Shown: positions 17,406-25,254 of the stretch, in pieces
How the letters are laid out: each line of letters opens with the position of its first letter
Position numbering within the stretch: the first letter of the stretch is position 1
Assembly: GCA_963735025.1 (NCBI GenBank)
Contig: CAVTJG010000010.1
Coordinates: forward strand, 1-64,000
Direction: 5' to 3'
From: JAABRB01 sp963735025
GTDB lineage: Bacteria; Pseudomonadota; Gammaproteobacteria; Burkholderiales; SG8-39
Length of the DNA: 64,000 bases
The notes under the pieces: generated by a model
Told to the model about the DNA's origin: nothing
Seen by the model: only the letters and a program-made list of their open reading frames with translations
Database searches by the model: none
Position numbers and translations under genes: made by a program

Positions 17406-18733
17406 GAGATGGCCTCCACGTACTCCTGGGCGAAGCGCCGCCCGGTCTCGAAGCTCACGCCGCGAAGCGTCAGGGTGCTCACGAGGGCTGACGTGGAGCT
17501 GTCCACCGTCGCCGCTCGCAGAACGAAGTCATGCAGCCCGGCGAAGTGCTTGTAGGCGCGGACGCACAGTGCGACGCGCAGCGTGCCGGCGGGACGACTG
17601 ACGAAGTCGTCGTGACAGCGGAACGCGGTGAGCTCCTTCTTGTTCGAGGAAATGAGACTGGCGAGAACGTTCTTCGCGTAGGCGCTCTCGATGCGGGCGG
17701 CGAACCGCACGGCCCCGAGCTCGCGGGCCTCGAAGCGCTCGTGCATGAACTGGATCTCGCCGGTGGACAGGCGGTTCTCCACGAAGAGATCGCTGTTCGA
17801 TGAGCAGTACCGGGTGTCCTCGTCGTAGAGGCGCGTCTCCGACGAATTCGGAAACCCCCAGCAGCGCACGAACGGCGCCTTCGCGTCCGGAACCGTGTAG
17901 CGGCCCATGGCGATCGTCCCCATCGGGGCGGCGAGGAGCTGGCCGTAGAGCCGCTCCTGCTGCGCGAGGAGCTGGGCGCCGACTTCCTTGCGGAAGTCTG
18001 CGGGCGGCTCACGCTGCGCGGCGGCGCGGCGCAGGAGCTCCGCCGCGTGATCCGACGGGACGAGGTAACTCACGAGCTCCCCGTCCAGGCGGCGGGCGAC
18101 GTTGACGCCGAAGACCTCGCCGTCGAGCGTGACGGCGGGGCCGCCGCTCATGCCGGAGTTGATCGCGCCGGTGTAGTGGATGCGCCGCGCGAACTCGGTC
18201 TCGATGTAGCCGTTGTAGTTGCCCTCGACGATCGTGAGGCCGAGATCGAGCGGGTGCCCCATGGAGAAGCCGCGCTCGCCCTTGCTGAGCGGTCCGGTCC
18301 GGATCGGGAGGAAGCCTCGTCCGCCGCGGCCGGTCGCGAGGACTGCAAGGTCGTTCGCGACGTCGATCGCAATGAGCCGGGGGGTCTCGGTCGAGCCGTC
18401 GGTGCACTCGAGCTCGAGCGCGTAGTCCTTCGGTTCGAGCGCGAGCTTCGAGACGACGTGGTAGTTGGTGAGGACCAGGCCGTCAGCGGTGGCGAGGAAG
18501 CCGGTTCCGGTGGCCGCACGGGCCCGCGTCCCCTTGTGAATCACGCGGACCTGGAGCAGCTTGTCCTTCGCGTGCTCGAAGACGGCGCGGGCCTCGGCGG
18601 ACGTCGCCGGCGAGAGAGGAGGGGACTCGGCCGGCGCGGCGGTCGCGTCGACCAATGCGCCGGGGAGCGCGCAGGCGAGGAGTAGTGCCGCGGTGCCCGC
18701 CCTGGCTGTGACTGCAAGTTCCTTGAACTGCAT
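17393..18733 (-). CDS. Exported trypsin-like serine protease
   Basis: 446 residues from the ATG at 18733, chosen because GGAGGCATCC precedes it exactly as in the other two repeated leaders. The signal peptide ALLLACALPGALVDATA is followed by a S1-type catalytic domain with His92 (TNYHVV), Asp128 (VANDLAVL) and Ser196 (INSGMSGGPAV). An uncharacterised C-terminal domain of about 200 residues with four Cys follows; no PDZ domain is visible, so this is not DegP. Forms an operon with the FHA protein downstream. Confidence 0.85.
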   Translation of the reverse strand: MQFKELAVTARAGTAALLLACALPGALVDATAAPAESPPLSPATSAEARAVFEHAKDKLLQVRVIHKGTRARAATGTGFLATADGLVLTNYHVVSKLALEPKDYALELECTDGSTETPRLIAIDVANDLAVLATGRGGRGFLPIRTGPLSKGERGFSMGHPLDLGLTIVEGNYNGYIETEFARRIHYTGAINSGMSGGPAVTLDGEVFGVNVARRLDGELVSYLVPSDHAAELLRRAAAQREPPADFRKEVGAQLLAQQERLYGQLLAAPMGTIAMGRYTVPDAKAPFVRCWGFPNSSETRLYDEDTRYCSSNSDLFVENRLSTGEIQFMHERFEARELGAVRFAARIESAYAKNVLASLISSNKKELTAFRCHDDFVSRPAGTLRVALCVRAYKHFAGLHDFVLRAATVDSSTSALVSTLTLRGVSFETGRRFAQEYVEAISWTN

Positions 18734-18840
18734 GGATGCCTCCGAACAAAGCACCCCTCCTTTTGTGGTTGCAATGCTGAGGCTCTGAGTGGCTCAAAAG
18801 ATGAGCCTTGCGGTGTGGCGTTTGTCAGAGATTGTTAAAT
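18734..18840 (-). promoter_or_regulatory. Repeated leader, copy 2 (upstream of the trypsin-like protease)
   Basis: On the minus strand the order is: hairpin GGCTCA-N5-TGAGCC (18807-18791), AAAAGGAGGGG (18764-18754), then GGAGGCATCC and ATG 18733. The stem sequence and the A/G block match copies 1 and 3, although the bases between them are unrelated. Confidence 0.65.
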
Positions 18841-18887
18841 CTTCGCGGTCGCGGACATTCGAACCACATCGGCTTGTTCTCCCCGGG

Positions 18888-18995
18888 TTACGCGAAGCGT
18901 GCGGCAAGGGAGAGCAAGGCATGGAAAACAGGCATGGCGACAAACGTCAGTAGGGACGCAATGCACAGTACGATGATGGTCTCGGTGAGGTTCAT
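18888..18995 (-). CDS. Possible 35-residue single-helix membrane protein
   Basis: ATG at 18995 (minus) with GGAGA upstream encodes MNLTETIIVLCIASLLTFVA and a short amphipathic tail ending AARFA. One transmembrane helix is clear. It lies in the leader region between the protease and the truncated DUF4258 copy. It faintly resembles a prepilin N-terminus or a small membrane toxin; neither is supported further. Confidence 0.35.
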   Translation of the reverse strand: MNLTETIIVLCIASLLTFVAMPVFHALLSLAARFA

Positions 18996-19085
18996 GCTCG
19001 CGAGTCTCCGGGTAGCCCGTGCGATACGCCGCTATGCTGTTCCTGAGGCAGGCTCATGGAGTGACCCACCGCGGCGAGCTCGACG

Positions 19086-19249
19086 GTGAACAACTGTCAA
19101 ACCGGCCAACCCGATTCACTCGTCGTGTATTTCATCCTCACGATTGACCTGCTGTAACAGTCGACCCCGGCTCGGGCTCACCTGTTGAGCCATGCCCACC
19201 CCCAAGATCGGCCTCAAAAGGGGGAGCCTTCTTCACGACGGAGGCATCC
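19086..19249 (+). promoter_or_regulatory. Repeated leader, copy 3 (upstream of the truncated DUF4258 gene)
   Basis: TGAACAACTGTCAA at the left edge, GTAACAG, hairpin GGCTCA-CCTGT-TGAGCC (19175-19191), AAAAGGGGGAG (19216-19226), GGAGGCATCC and ATG 19250. It aligns along its whole length with 12356-12509 at roughly 70 percent by eye. Confidence 0.65.
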
Positions 19250-19381
19250 ATGGAGGTCGGCAAACATTCGCTTCAGTGCACTGCTCACGCGCGAGCCCGC
19301 ATGAAGCAGCGCGCGATCGCACAGATTCACTCGCAAGCTGCAGAGGTTATTTGGACGAGCGAAACGGAGCGACAAGAGTGA
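19250..19381 (+). pseudogene. Truncated DUF4258 gene, paralogue of 12510-12810
   Basis: Encodes 43 residues: MEVGKHSLQCTAHARARMKQ followed by RAI, then an unrelated tail to a stop at 19379-19381. Similarity to the gene at 12510 ends abruptly after GCGCGCGATCG, so the rest was lost by recombination. Here the leader's ATG is in frame with the DUF4258 core, which indicates the intended start for the other copy. Confidence 0.65.
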
Positions 19382-20337
19382 GCAGACACTGGAGGATCGA
19401 GAAGTGGGAGAAGGCTTGGCTCGTGGTTAGCCTTGTCGTGCTACTGGGCCTTGTCGCGCGCATTGCGCTCATTCAGGCTGAATACATCCGCAACACCATC
19501 GCTTGGGACGAGAAGATGGCGGCACCGTTCGAGAACCCGGTCTGCGCGCCGCTGCTCAAGGCGCCGGTGGAGCAGTTGCCTCGCCTCGAGGATCTCGAGT
19601 TCGGGAATGCATGCAGATTCGTGGTCTACATCCGACGTGACAGACACGAGCACGGCAAGCCTTCGGAGGTCAGCGCGGACGAGTTTCGTACGAGCCGCTG
19701 GCAGCTAGTGAAGGATTTCTTTCACCTGACGCATTCGGAGTGGGTCCGTCATCGTCATCTCTTCCTCCTGGCGATGGCGTTCTTGCCGTCGCTCTACGGC
19801 GTTGGCATTATCGCGACACGACTCTGGAGGCGCGGTGCGCGGCGTTCCGACCGAGGACGACGTGGCACCGCATTGAGCTCGTCAGGTGGATTTAGTGGCG
19901 CTTGTCGGACGGCTGCGTTTGACGGCCTTTTTCTTCGAGGCTTCGATCGCAGCAAGTCCTGCAAGCTCGACAGGCGGATGATCGGGAAAGTCGGCGATGA
20001 GGCGCAAATGCCCCCCCATGGCCTCGACGTAGTCGCGCAGCGTCGAGATCAAAAGATCGCTTCTCTTCTCCAGTCGCGACACACCCTCCTGGCCAATCCC
20101 GAGTTTCGCGGCCATCTTTCTTTGCGTCAGCGCTTTAGCTTGGCGCAATTCCGCGAGCGCGAGTTCCTCAGCGATGAGAGCTTCGGCTCGGGCCTCAACC
20201 TTTTGCCGCCGTTGCGGGCTCAGGCTGTCCATCATCTGTTTCAAAGTCTTTGCCATAACTATCGCTCCTTCACTTTCTTCAGGCCGGAGAGGTGCTCCCC
20301 AAACCTTTTGTCAGCCCGGGCGATCAGTTGCTTGTAA
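19378..20337 (+). CDS. Membrane protein of unknown function, 3' end probably lost
   Basis: GTG 19378 overlaps the preceding stop (GTGA). The product starts basic, has a transmembrane helix (AWLVVSLVVLLGLVARIAL), a soluble segment and a second helix (LFLLAMAFLPSLYGVGIIA). Plausible coding ends near 19875; the open frame to 20337 runs antisense through the HigBA module and is unlikely to be native. The HigBA insertion appears to have removed the true end. No family recognised. Confidence 0.5.
   Translation: MSRHWRIEKWEKAWLVVSLVVLLGLVARIALIQAEYIRNTIAWDEKMAAPFENPVCAPLLKAPVEQLPRLEDLEFGNACRFVVYIRRDRHEHGKPSEVSADEFRTSRWQLVKDFFHLTHSEWVRHRHLFLLAMAFLPSLYGVGIIATRLWRRGARRSDRGRRGTALSSSGGFSGACRTAAFDGLFLRGFDRSKSCKLDRRMIGKVGDEAQMPPHGLDVVAQRRDQKIASLLQSRHTLLANPEFRGHLSLRQRFSLAQFREREFLSDESFGSGLNLLPPLRAQAVHHLFQSLCHNYRSFTFFRPERCSPNLLSARAISCL
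19882..20256 (-). CDS. higA: XRE-family antitoxin (HigA-like)
   Basis: 124 residues with a helix-turn-helix (LTQRKMAAKLGIGQEGVSRL) preceded by a helical dimerisation segment and followed by the usual YVEAMGGHLRLIADFP. The gene lies two bases after the toxin gene, in toxin-first order typical of HigBA. The C-terminal 30 residues are basic and Ala/Lys-rich. Expected to bind the toxin and repress the shared promoter. Confidence 0.85.
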   Translation of the reverse strand: MAKTLKQMMDSLSPQRRQKVEARAEALIAEELALAELRQAKALTQRKMAAKLGIGQEGVSRLEKRSDLLISTLRDYVEAMGGHLRLIADFPDHPPVELAGLAAIEASKKKAVKRSRPTSATKST

Positions 20338-20627
20338 AAGCGCTTCTCACTTCTCTGCCCTGACTTATCGCCGGCGGTGAGCAGCACCGCTGCCCGATTC
20401 GTGTCGAACGCGAATGCTACGCGCCATACACCACCCGCCTCTTCGAACCGCAGTTCTTTCATGTTTGCGTACTTCGAACCGTTCAGCGTATCGGCGCGAG
20501 GCCTTTTAAGCATCGGTCCAAATTGCGCGAGAAGCTTCGCGTGAGCAAGAATCTCGTCCTGTACGTCCTCGGGTAGCTCAGCTAGTTCTTCACTGAAGGC
20601 ATCGTGGAACAAAACAGGCCACGTCAT
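20259..20627 (-). CDS. higB: RelE/HigB-family mRNA interferase toxin
   Basis: 122 residues of the phage-derived Gp49-like (RelE superfamily) type: LFHDAFSEELAELPEDVQDE, YANMKELRFEEAGGVWRVAF, AVLLTAGDKSGQ and KRFYKQLIARADKRF. These enzymes cleave ribosome-bound mRNA. First gene of the pair; a perfect palindrome lies just upstream. Confidence 0.85.
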   Translation of the reverse strand: MTWPVLFHDAFSEELAELPEDVQDEILAHAKLLAQFGPMLKRPRADTLNGSKYANMKELRFEEAGGVWRVAFAFDTNRAAVLLTAGDKSGQRSEKRFYKQLIARADKRFGEHLSGLKKVKER

Positions 20628-20634
20628 GGACGTA

Positions 20635-20654
20635 ATATGCCATCAAAGGCATAT
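20635..20654 (-). promoter_or_regulatory. Operator-like palindrome of the HigBA module
   Basis: ATATGCC-ATCAAA-GGCATAT, a perfect 7-bp inverted repeat eight bases upstream of the toxin start. Position and symmetry fit autorepression by the XRE antitoxin. Confidence 0.6.
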
Positions 20655-20711
20655 GCTTTCAAGTGCATTTTGGCTCAGTATTGTCAAGATCTGGCCTGGC
20701 TAAAGAAGTCA

Positions 20712-20740
20712 CTAAACCATTGATATTATAAATGGTTTAG
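20712..20740. repeat. Perfect 10-bp inverted repeat, AT-rich
   Basis: CTAAACCATT-N9-AATGGTTTAG in an AT-rich patch unlike its surroundings. It is not followed by a T-run on either strand, so a simple terminator is unlikely. It could be a binding site or the end of the inserted TA segment. The rest of 20655-21047 (about 390 bases) shows no gene. Confidence 0.5.
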
Positions 20741-21047
20741 AACACTCCAAAGGGGTTAGGGCAATTCTAGTGCAAATGGTGGACTTCGAGACTAGGGTGG
20801 GGTGGCGGCGACAAGCGGCGGCCCGGCTTCCCGCCGAAGGGACAGGCGTAAGGAACAGCGTTAAGGCAGGCAAACAATGGCAGCCGGAGCTTTGCCGGAA
20901 TTAGTTCGGCGCCGTTCTGCACTGTCCTGCGAAGATCCCGAAACCTACCAAAGTCCTACCCCGGCTAGTCTGCGTCCTTGGGCGAGCGCAGCACAGTGCC
21001 GCAAGTGATCTGCGCGCGCGTACGCGCCCGCGATAAACCACGCGCTT

Positions 21048-21476
21048 TTAGGCCAACCGCGCGTTCAGGATGATCTCCGTGTTCAGTAGGCGCGAGATCG
21101 GGCAGCCGGTCTTGGCGTCCTGCGCGGCCTTGTTGAAGGCCTCGGCGTTGGCGTTGGGAATCTTGGCTACGCAGTCGAGGTGGATCTTCGTTATCGTCGG
21201 TTTGTTGTCCTTCATGTCGAAGTCGAGCGTCGCCTTGGTCTCGATGCTCTCGGGGACGAGATTAGCCTTGCCGAGCTCGGCCGATAACGCCATCGAGAAG
21301 CAGCCGGCGTGGGCGGCGGCGACCAACTCCTCAGGGTTCGTGCCCTTGGCCGCCTCGAAGCGCTGGGCGAAGGTGTAGGCGGTGTTTGACAGCACGCCGC
21401 TGTCGACCGATACGGTGCCCTTGCCGTCCTTGAGTCCCCCGCGCCAAACCGCGTTGGCTTTGGATTGTCGGATCAT
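21048..21476 (-). CDS. osmC: OsmC-family peroxiredoxin
   Basis: 142 residues of the OsmC subfamily that reduces organic hydroperoxides: start region ANAVWRGGLKDGKGTVSVDS, first redox Cys in AAHAGCFSMALS (near residue 58), second in DAKTGCPISRLL (near 125). GGAGG lies six bases before the ATG. Cytoplasmic stress protein; stands alone. Confidence 0.9.
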   Translation of the reverse strand: MIRQSKANAVWRGGLKDGKGTVSVDSGVLSNTAYTFAQRFEAAKGTNPEELVAAAHAGCFSMALSAELGKANLVPESIETKATLDFDMKDNKPTITKIHLDCVAKIPNANAEAFNKAAQDAKTGCPISRLLNTEIILNARLA

Positions 21477-21981
21477 GCGTCGCCTCCTTCCGTTGCGTGT
21501 AGAGCAGGTCTAAACGATAGCATGACACACAACAAATTCAATTTCGGTTCAGGGCTCGCCAGGCCAAGACGGCGGGGAACGCGCCCGATGATCTTGAGAT
21601 GCGCACGGGAATGAGTCGGCGCGCTGTCCGTTTCGCCGCGGGGCGTCCAGTCGCGACCCGTCTGTAACCAACTCAGATTGGGTGTGCCCAAACTGTGATT
21701 GAGCTGGATTGGTTACGACATGGGCAAGCTGCCAGCAGCTGAACGGTAAGCTTCGAAAATCCGCCTCAACTGCCTTCGGACCGGGAGGTGGCGGGTTCAA
21801 ATCCTGCCGGGCGCGCCCTCCATTCAAGGCCTTGCGAGGTCGCAAGATTCTCTTAGCCGGGGGGCTCGAGTTCGAGCCCTACACCCGTGACATTGTTCCT
21901 GACGAGAAGCTGAGCACCGCCCATACCGGCGTACCGTTGGCTGCGGCCGCGAATGAGTTCCTCGACGCGCCTTCGGGCTGA
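21477..21981. other. Gene-free stretch with tRNA-like fragments
   Basis: About 500 bases without a credible gene. It holds a tRNA 3'-half-like segment (21793-21817) and, near 21866-21883, a palindrome GGGCTCGA-GT-TCGAGCCC resembling a T-arm. No matching 5' halves are found. Confidence 0.4.
21793..21817 (+). other. tRNA 3'-end-like fragment A
   Basis: The T-arm pattern GCGGG-TTCAAAT-CCTGC is followed by CGGGCGCGCC. A 25-base segment at 22979-23003 matches it at 20 positions. The two flank the metallophosphoesterase gene, in the manner of attachment-site remnants. No complete tRNA can be folded here. Confidence 0.35.
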
Positions 21982-21996
21982 GTGCAAATTTCGCCG

Positions 21997-22914
21997 GTGA
22001 ATTACGACATCATTGGCGACATCCACGGCCAGTACGACAAGCTCGTCGCCCTGCTCAAGACGCTGGGCTACCACGAGACGATGCGTGCGTGGCGGCATCC
22101 CGATCGGACCGCCATATTCATCGGTGATCTCATTGACCGCGGGCCACGGCAGGTCGAGACACTGAAACTCGTGCGAGGCATGGTCGATACCGGCGCCGCG
22201 ATGGCGATCATGGGTAACCACGAATTCAACGCCATCGCCTGGGCCACAGAAGACCCGGAGCATCCGGGCGAGCATCTACGTTCGCACGGTCGTCCGGGAA
22301 ACCGCAACCAACACGGGGCGTTTTTGGAGGAAGTCGCGGAGCGGCCGCTGCACGACGAGATCATCCAGTGGTTCAAGACCCTGCCGCTGTGGCTGGACCT
22401 GGGAGCCATCCGGGTGGTGCACGCGTGCTGGAACGACGAGTACATGGGTGCGCTGCGGCCGTACCTCGCCAAAGGAATGACGCTCACGGAAGAATTGATC
22501 GTCTGGGCCAACCGGAAAGGTCACTGGGCGTTCAAGGCCGTCGAGGCGCTGTGCAAAGGGCTCGAGGTCGATCTACCCACGGGAATGGCGTTCAAGGACA
22601 AGGACGGCAAGGATCATCGGCGCGTTCGAGTCCGTTGGTGGGAGGCACAGCCGACCACGTTCAGGCGCGCGGCGCTCGCGCCCGCCGAGGTTGTGGAGCA
22701 GATCCCGGACAGCCAGATCCCGACGGATCGCCGGATTGGCGCCTACTCCGGACCACCTGTTTTCTTCGGTCACTATTGGCTGACCTCGCGTCCGGCGCCG
22801 ATGACTCCGCAGGTTGCCTGCGTGGACTACAGCGCAGGAAGTGGCGGGCCTCTGGTGGCGTATCGGTGGGATGGCGAGCCGGAGCTTCGCGAGACGCACT
22901 TTATCTGGACATGA
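21997..22914 (+). CDS. Metallophosphoesterase (PP2A/ApaH superfamily)
   Basis: About 305 residues with all three metal motifs in order: GDIHG near residue 7, GDLIDRGP near 42, GNHE near 69, and later conserved His in RVVHACWN and VFFGHYW. GTG 21997 places the first motif at the usual distance from the start; GTG 21982 is the alternative. Resembles the bacterial Ser/Thr phosphatase and symmetrical diadenosine tetraphosphatase group; the substrate cannot be decided. Flanked by tRNA-like fragments. Confidence 0.85.
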   Translation: MNYDIIGDIHGQYDKLVALLKTLGYHETMRAWRHPDRTAIFIGDLIDRGPRQVETLKLVRGMVDTGAAMAIMGNHEFNAIAWATEDPEHPGEHLRSHGRPGNRNQHGAFLEEVAERPLHDEIIQWFKTLPLWLDLGAIRVVHACWNDEYMGALRPYLAKGMTLTEELIVWANRKGHWAFKAVEALCKGLEVDLPTGMAFKDKDGKDHRRVRVRWWEAQPTTFRRAALAPAEVVEQIPDSQIPTDRRIGAYSGPPVFFGHYWLTSRPAPMTPQVACVDYSAGSGGPLVAYRWDGEPELRETHFIWT

Positions 22915-22978
22915 TTCCTGCCGTAGCACTCTCGATGGGATAGTGCGTAGGGTGCGAGGGTGCAAACAAGGGCGTCGT

Positions 22979-23003
22979 GGGTTCAATTCTTGCTGGGTGC
23001 GCG
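22979..23003 (+). other. tRNA 3'-end-like fragment B
   Basis: GGGTTCAATTC followed by TTGCTGGGTGCGC: T-loop consensus present, stem weaker than fragment A. Same orientation as A, about 1.2 kb away. Confidence 0.3.
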
Positions 23004-23061
23004 ACCGCTTGAATCTGGGGTAACTCGCCCCGATCTAGCGGATACAGCCACAAAGCCGAAG

Positions 23062-23508
23062 ATGACGATGGTCGATCCTGTCCATGTCGTGTGCCCGCAC
23101 TGCGGCACCGTTAACCGTCTACCGCGGGAACGCCTTGCGAATAAGCCTACTTGCGGAAAGTGCAAGCAAACTCTATTCGACGGCCATCCGGTGGCGCTCA
23201 CCGAAAGCGATTTCGATCGCCAGATCGGAAAGTCCGACATTCCCGTCGTCGTCGATTTCTGGGCCGAGTGGTGCGGACCATGCAAGATGATGGCGCCGCA
23301 GTTCGAGCGCGCGGCGAAGGAGCTCGAGCCTTCGGTGCGCCTCGCGAAGCTCGACACCGAAGCGGCGCAGGGGATTGCCGCGCGCTACGGGATCCGCTCG
23401 ATCCCGACCATGATCGCGTTCAAGGGTGGTCGCGAAGTGTCACGCCAGTCAGGTGCGATGGACGCCGCGTCGATCGTCCGGTGGGTGCGTGGCGCTCTGG
23501 GCGGTTAA
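23062..23508 (+). CDS. trxC: Thioredoxin 2
   Basis: 148 residues. The N-terminal zinc-binding module (CPHC and CGKC) distinguishes TrxC from TrxA; the thioredoxin fold carries the active site FWAEWCGPCKMM and the cis-proline IRSIPTMIAF. Reduces protein disulfides in the cytoplasm, usually under oxidative stress. ATG 23062 or 23068 can serve as start. Followed directly by palindromic repeats. Confidence 0.93.
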   Translation: MTMVDPVHVVCPHCGTVNRLPRERLANKPTCGKCKQTLFDGHPVALTESDFDRQIGKSDIPVVVDFWAEWCGPCKMMAPQFERAAKELEPSVRLAKLDTEAAQGIAARYGIRSIPTMIAFKGGREVSRQSGAMDAASIVRWVRGALGG

Positions 23509-23526
23509 GGTTTGTCGAAAGGCTGG

Positions 23527-23610
23527 ATTCCCGCTTTCGCGGGAATGACGGGGTTTATGCATCTCGCGGGAATGACGGATTTATGCATTCGCGGGAATGA
23601 CCGGGGTTTC
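23527..23610. repeat. REP-like palindrome with two partial copies
   Basis: ATTCCCGC-TTTC-GCGGGAAT (23527-23546) followed by two TTTATGCAT...CGCGGGAATGA half units. Same palindrome family as the dispersed elements at 45, 52, 55, 57 and 59.6 kb. Lies between convergent trxC and the oxidoreductase operon. Confidence 0.75.
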
Positions 23611-23611
23611 C

Positions 23612-24321
23612 CTAGTTTAGCGTTGCTGCGATCTTCCGGATCTCCTCCGGCGTGCGTTCCCCTGAGAGCGCGGTTCCCGGCATCAGATACTTGCCCATCG
23701 CCAGCCCGCCGATCAGGACGGGCTCGTACCCGATTTCGCGTATCAGGCGCGAGGCGACAGCAATCGCCTGGGCATCGTCTCCCGCGATCGGCATGCCGAC
23801 GCGTCCCGGGTCTTCGTGCGCCGAACCCATGCGCCCGGCGCCGATGGCATTGAAGGCGCGCACCAGACGCGCGCCGGGCAAGAGCTCCGCCGACGCGAGG
23901 CCGGCGCCTTGCTTCCGCGCCCACACGGCGATCTCGCCATCGCGCCCGGGAAACGGATTGCACGTGTCGATCACCACCTTGCCCTTGATCAAGTCCCCCA
24001 GGTCTTTCCCGACGGCGGGCAGGGCGCCGTAAGGCACCGAGATCATCACCACTTCGCCGAAGGCCGCGGCTTCGCGCGGCGTTCCGGCGCGCGCACCGCC
24101 ACCGAGTCTCGCGGCGAGCGCCTTGTCGTGCTCGATGTTGCGCGAGGAGAACATGACCTCGTGCCCGGCTTTCACCCAGACCGCCCCGATGGCGCTTCCC
24201 ACCTGGCCCGAGCCGACGATGCCGATCTTCATCTTTTCGGCCGCGAAGGCAGGCCGGGGCAGGGCGCCGGCCGCAACGATGTTCCCGCAACCACGAGAAA
24301 CTCGCGACGATGCTTTCTCAA
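23612..24321 (-). CDS. Tat-exported NAD(P)-binding protein (F420-dependent NADP reductase-like), frameshift in the signal
   Basis: The mature part is a Rossmann-fold protein: KIGIVGSGQVGSAIGAVW, FSSRN, ISVPYGALP and DTCNPF, as in NADP oxidoreductase/F420-dependent reductase-like proteins of about 200 residues. A TTG at 24321, overlapping the upstream stop, begins RKHRREFLVVAGTSL, and one base out of frame the signal continues AAGALPRPAFAAEKMK. RRxFLV is a Tat motif, so the protein is probably exported folded with its cofactor. A base missing near 24275 explains the shift; a cytoplasmic start at ATG 24232 remains possible. Confidence 0.7.
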
Positions 24322-25254
24322 GGCAATTCCTCCACGAGCTGGATCATCCGCTTTCGCATGGCCGCATCCGGCAGCCGGCCCATGGCGCCGCCCATGTTGT
24401 CCGCCATGTTGCCGGCGGCTGGTCGCGGGCGTCACGGCCGTCACCGCCGGATGGCTGGCCACGAATTTCAGGAAGAACTGGGCCCAGGAGTTCGCGTCGA
24501 ACTCGCGCGCCCAGTCGGGCACCTGGCGCCCCTTCACGCGCTGCCAGAGCCGCGTGCGGCCGAATGGCGCATAGACGAGCACGGCGATGCCCTTGTCGCG
24601 CGCGAGCGGCAGGATGGTCTCCTCGGCCTGGCGCTCGTCGATGGCGTAGTCGGTGCCGATGAAGTCGATCGGTTCGTCCCGCATGGTCTGCATCAGCTCG
24701 GCGTACTGGCGCTCGAAGGTCGTGGTCACCCCGATGTAGCGACGCGGCCCGCGCCTTGTATTCCCTCAGGATGGGAAGTTGCGTGCGGACGTCGCCCATG
24801 TTGTGCACCTGGATGAGGTCGATCACGGGCTTGCCGATCCGCTGGAAGGACGTCTCGAGCTGCTTGCGCGCGGCAGCGGGATCCGCGGACCCGCCGCCCC
24901 ATCCCGCGACGTTCAGCTTGGTCGCCCAGAAGAGTTTCTTCGCGATCCCCAGCTCTTGCGCGATCCGGCCGGCCACCTCCTCGGACGCGCCGTAGGCCGG
25001 CGCGGTGTCGAACACCGTGCCGCCGAGCTCCGTCATCTGTTTCAGCACCGCGCGCAACGCGGTGAAGTCTTCGCTCCGCGCGACCTGCGAAAAGGTGGCG
25101 GAACTGCCCAGGCCCACGATCGGCAGCCGCTCGCCGGTGGAGGGGATGGCCCGGGTGATGAGCTTGGTGTCGGCGGCCGTTGCAAACGGGAATCCATGGC
25201 CAGCGATCCGCCGGCGCTCGCCATGCCAAGGAGCAGTTCGCGACGCGTCGTCAT
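24318..25254 (-). CDS. Tat-exported aldo/keto reductase, two or three frameshifts
   Basis: ATG 25254 starts MTTRRELLLGMASAGGSLAM, a Tat signal. Coding continues across a shift near 25190 into GLGSSATFSQVAR and VFDTAPAYGASEE (catalytic Asp and Tyr), FWATKLN (Lys) and LIQVHNM (His), so the whole tetrad is present. A second shift near 24752 leads to GVTTTFERQYAELMQ and VYAPFGRTRLW, and a third near 24415 to the C-terminus MIQLVEELP. Its start overlaps the transporter stop (ATGA) and its stop overlaps the next gene (TTGA), giving a coupled three-gene operon. Confidence 0.8.

Noticed and set aside
17393..18733. DegP/HtrA assignment for the trypsin-like protease
   Set aside because: Catalytic triad fits but no PDZ domain is visible in the C-terminal 200 residues.
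21866..21900. A complete tRNA gene
   Set aside because: Only a T-arm-like palindrome is visible; no acceptor stem, D-arm or anticodon arm can be paired.
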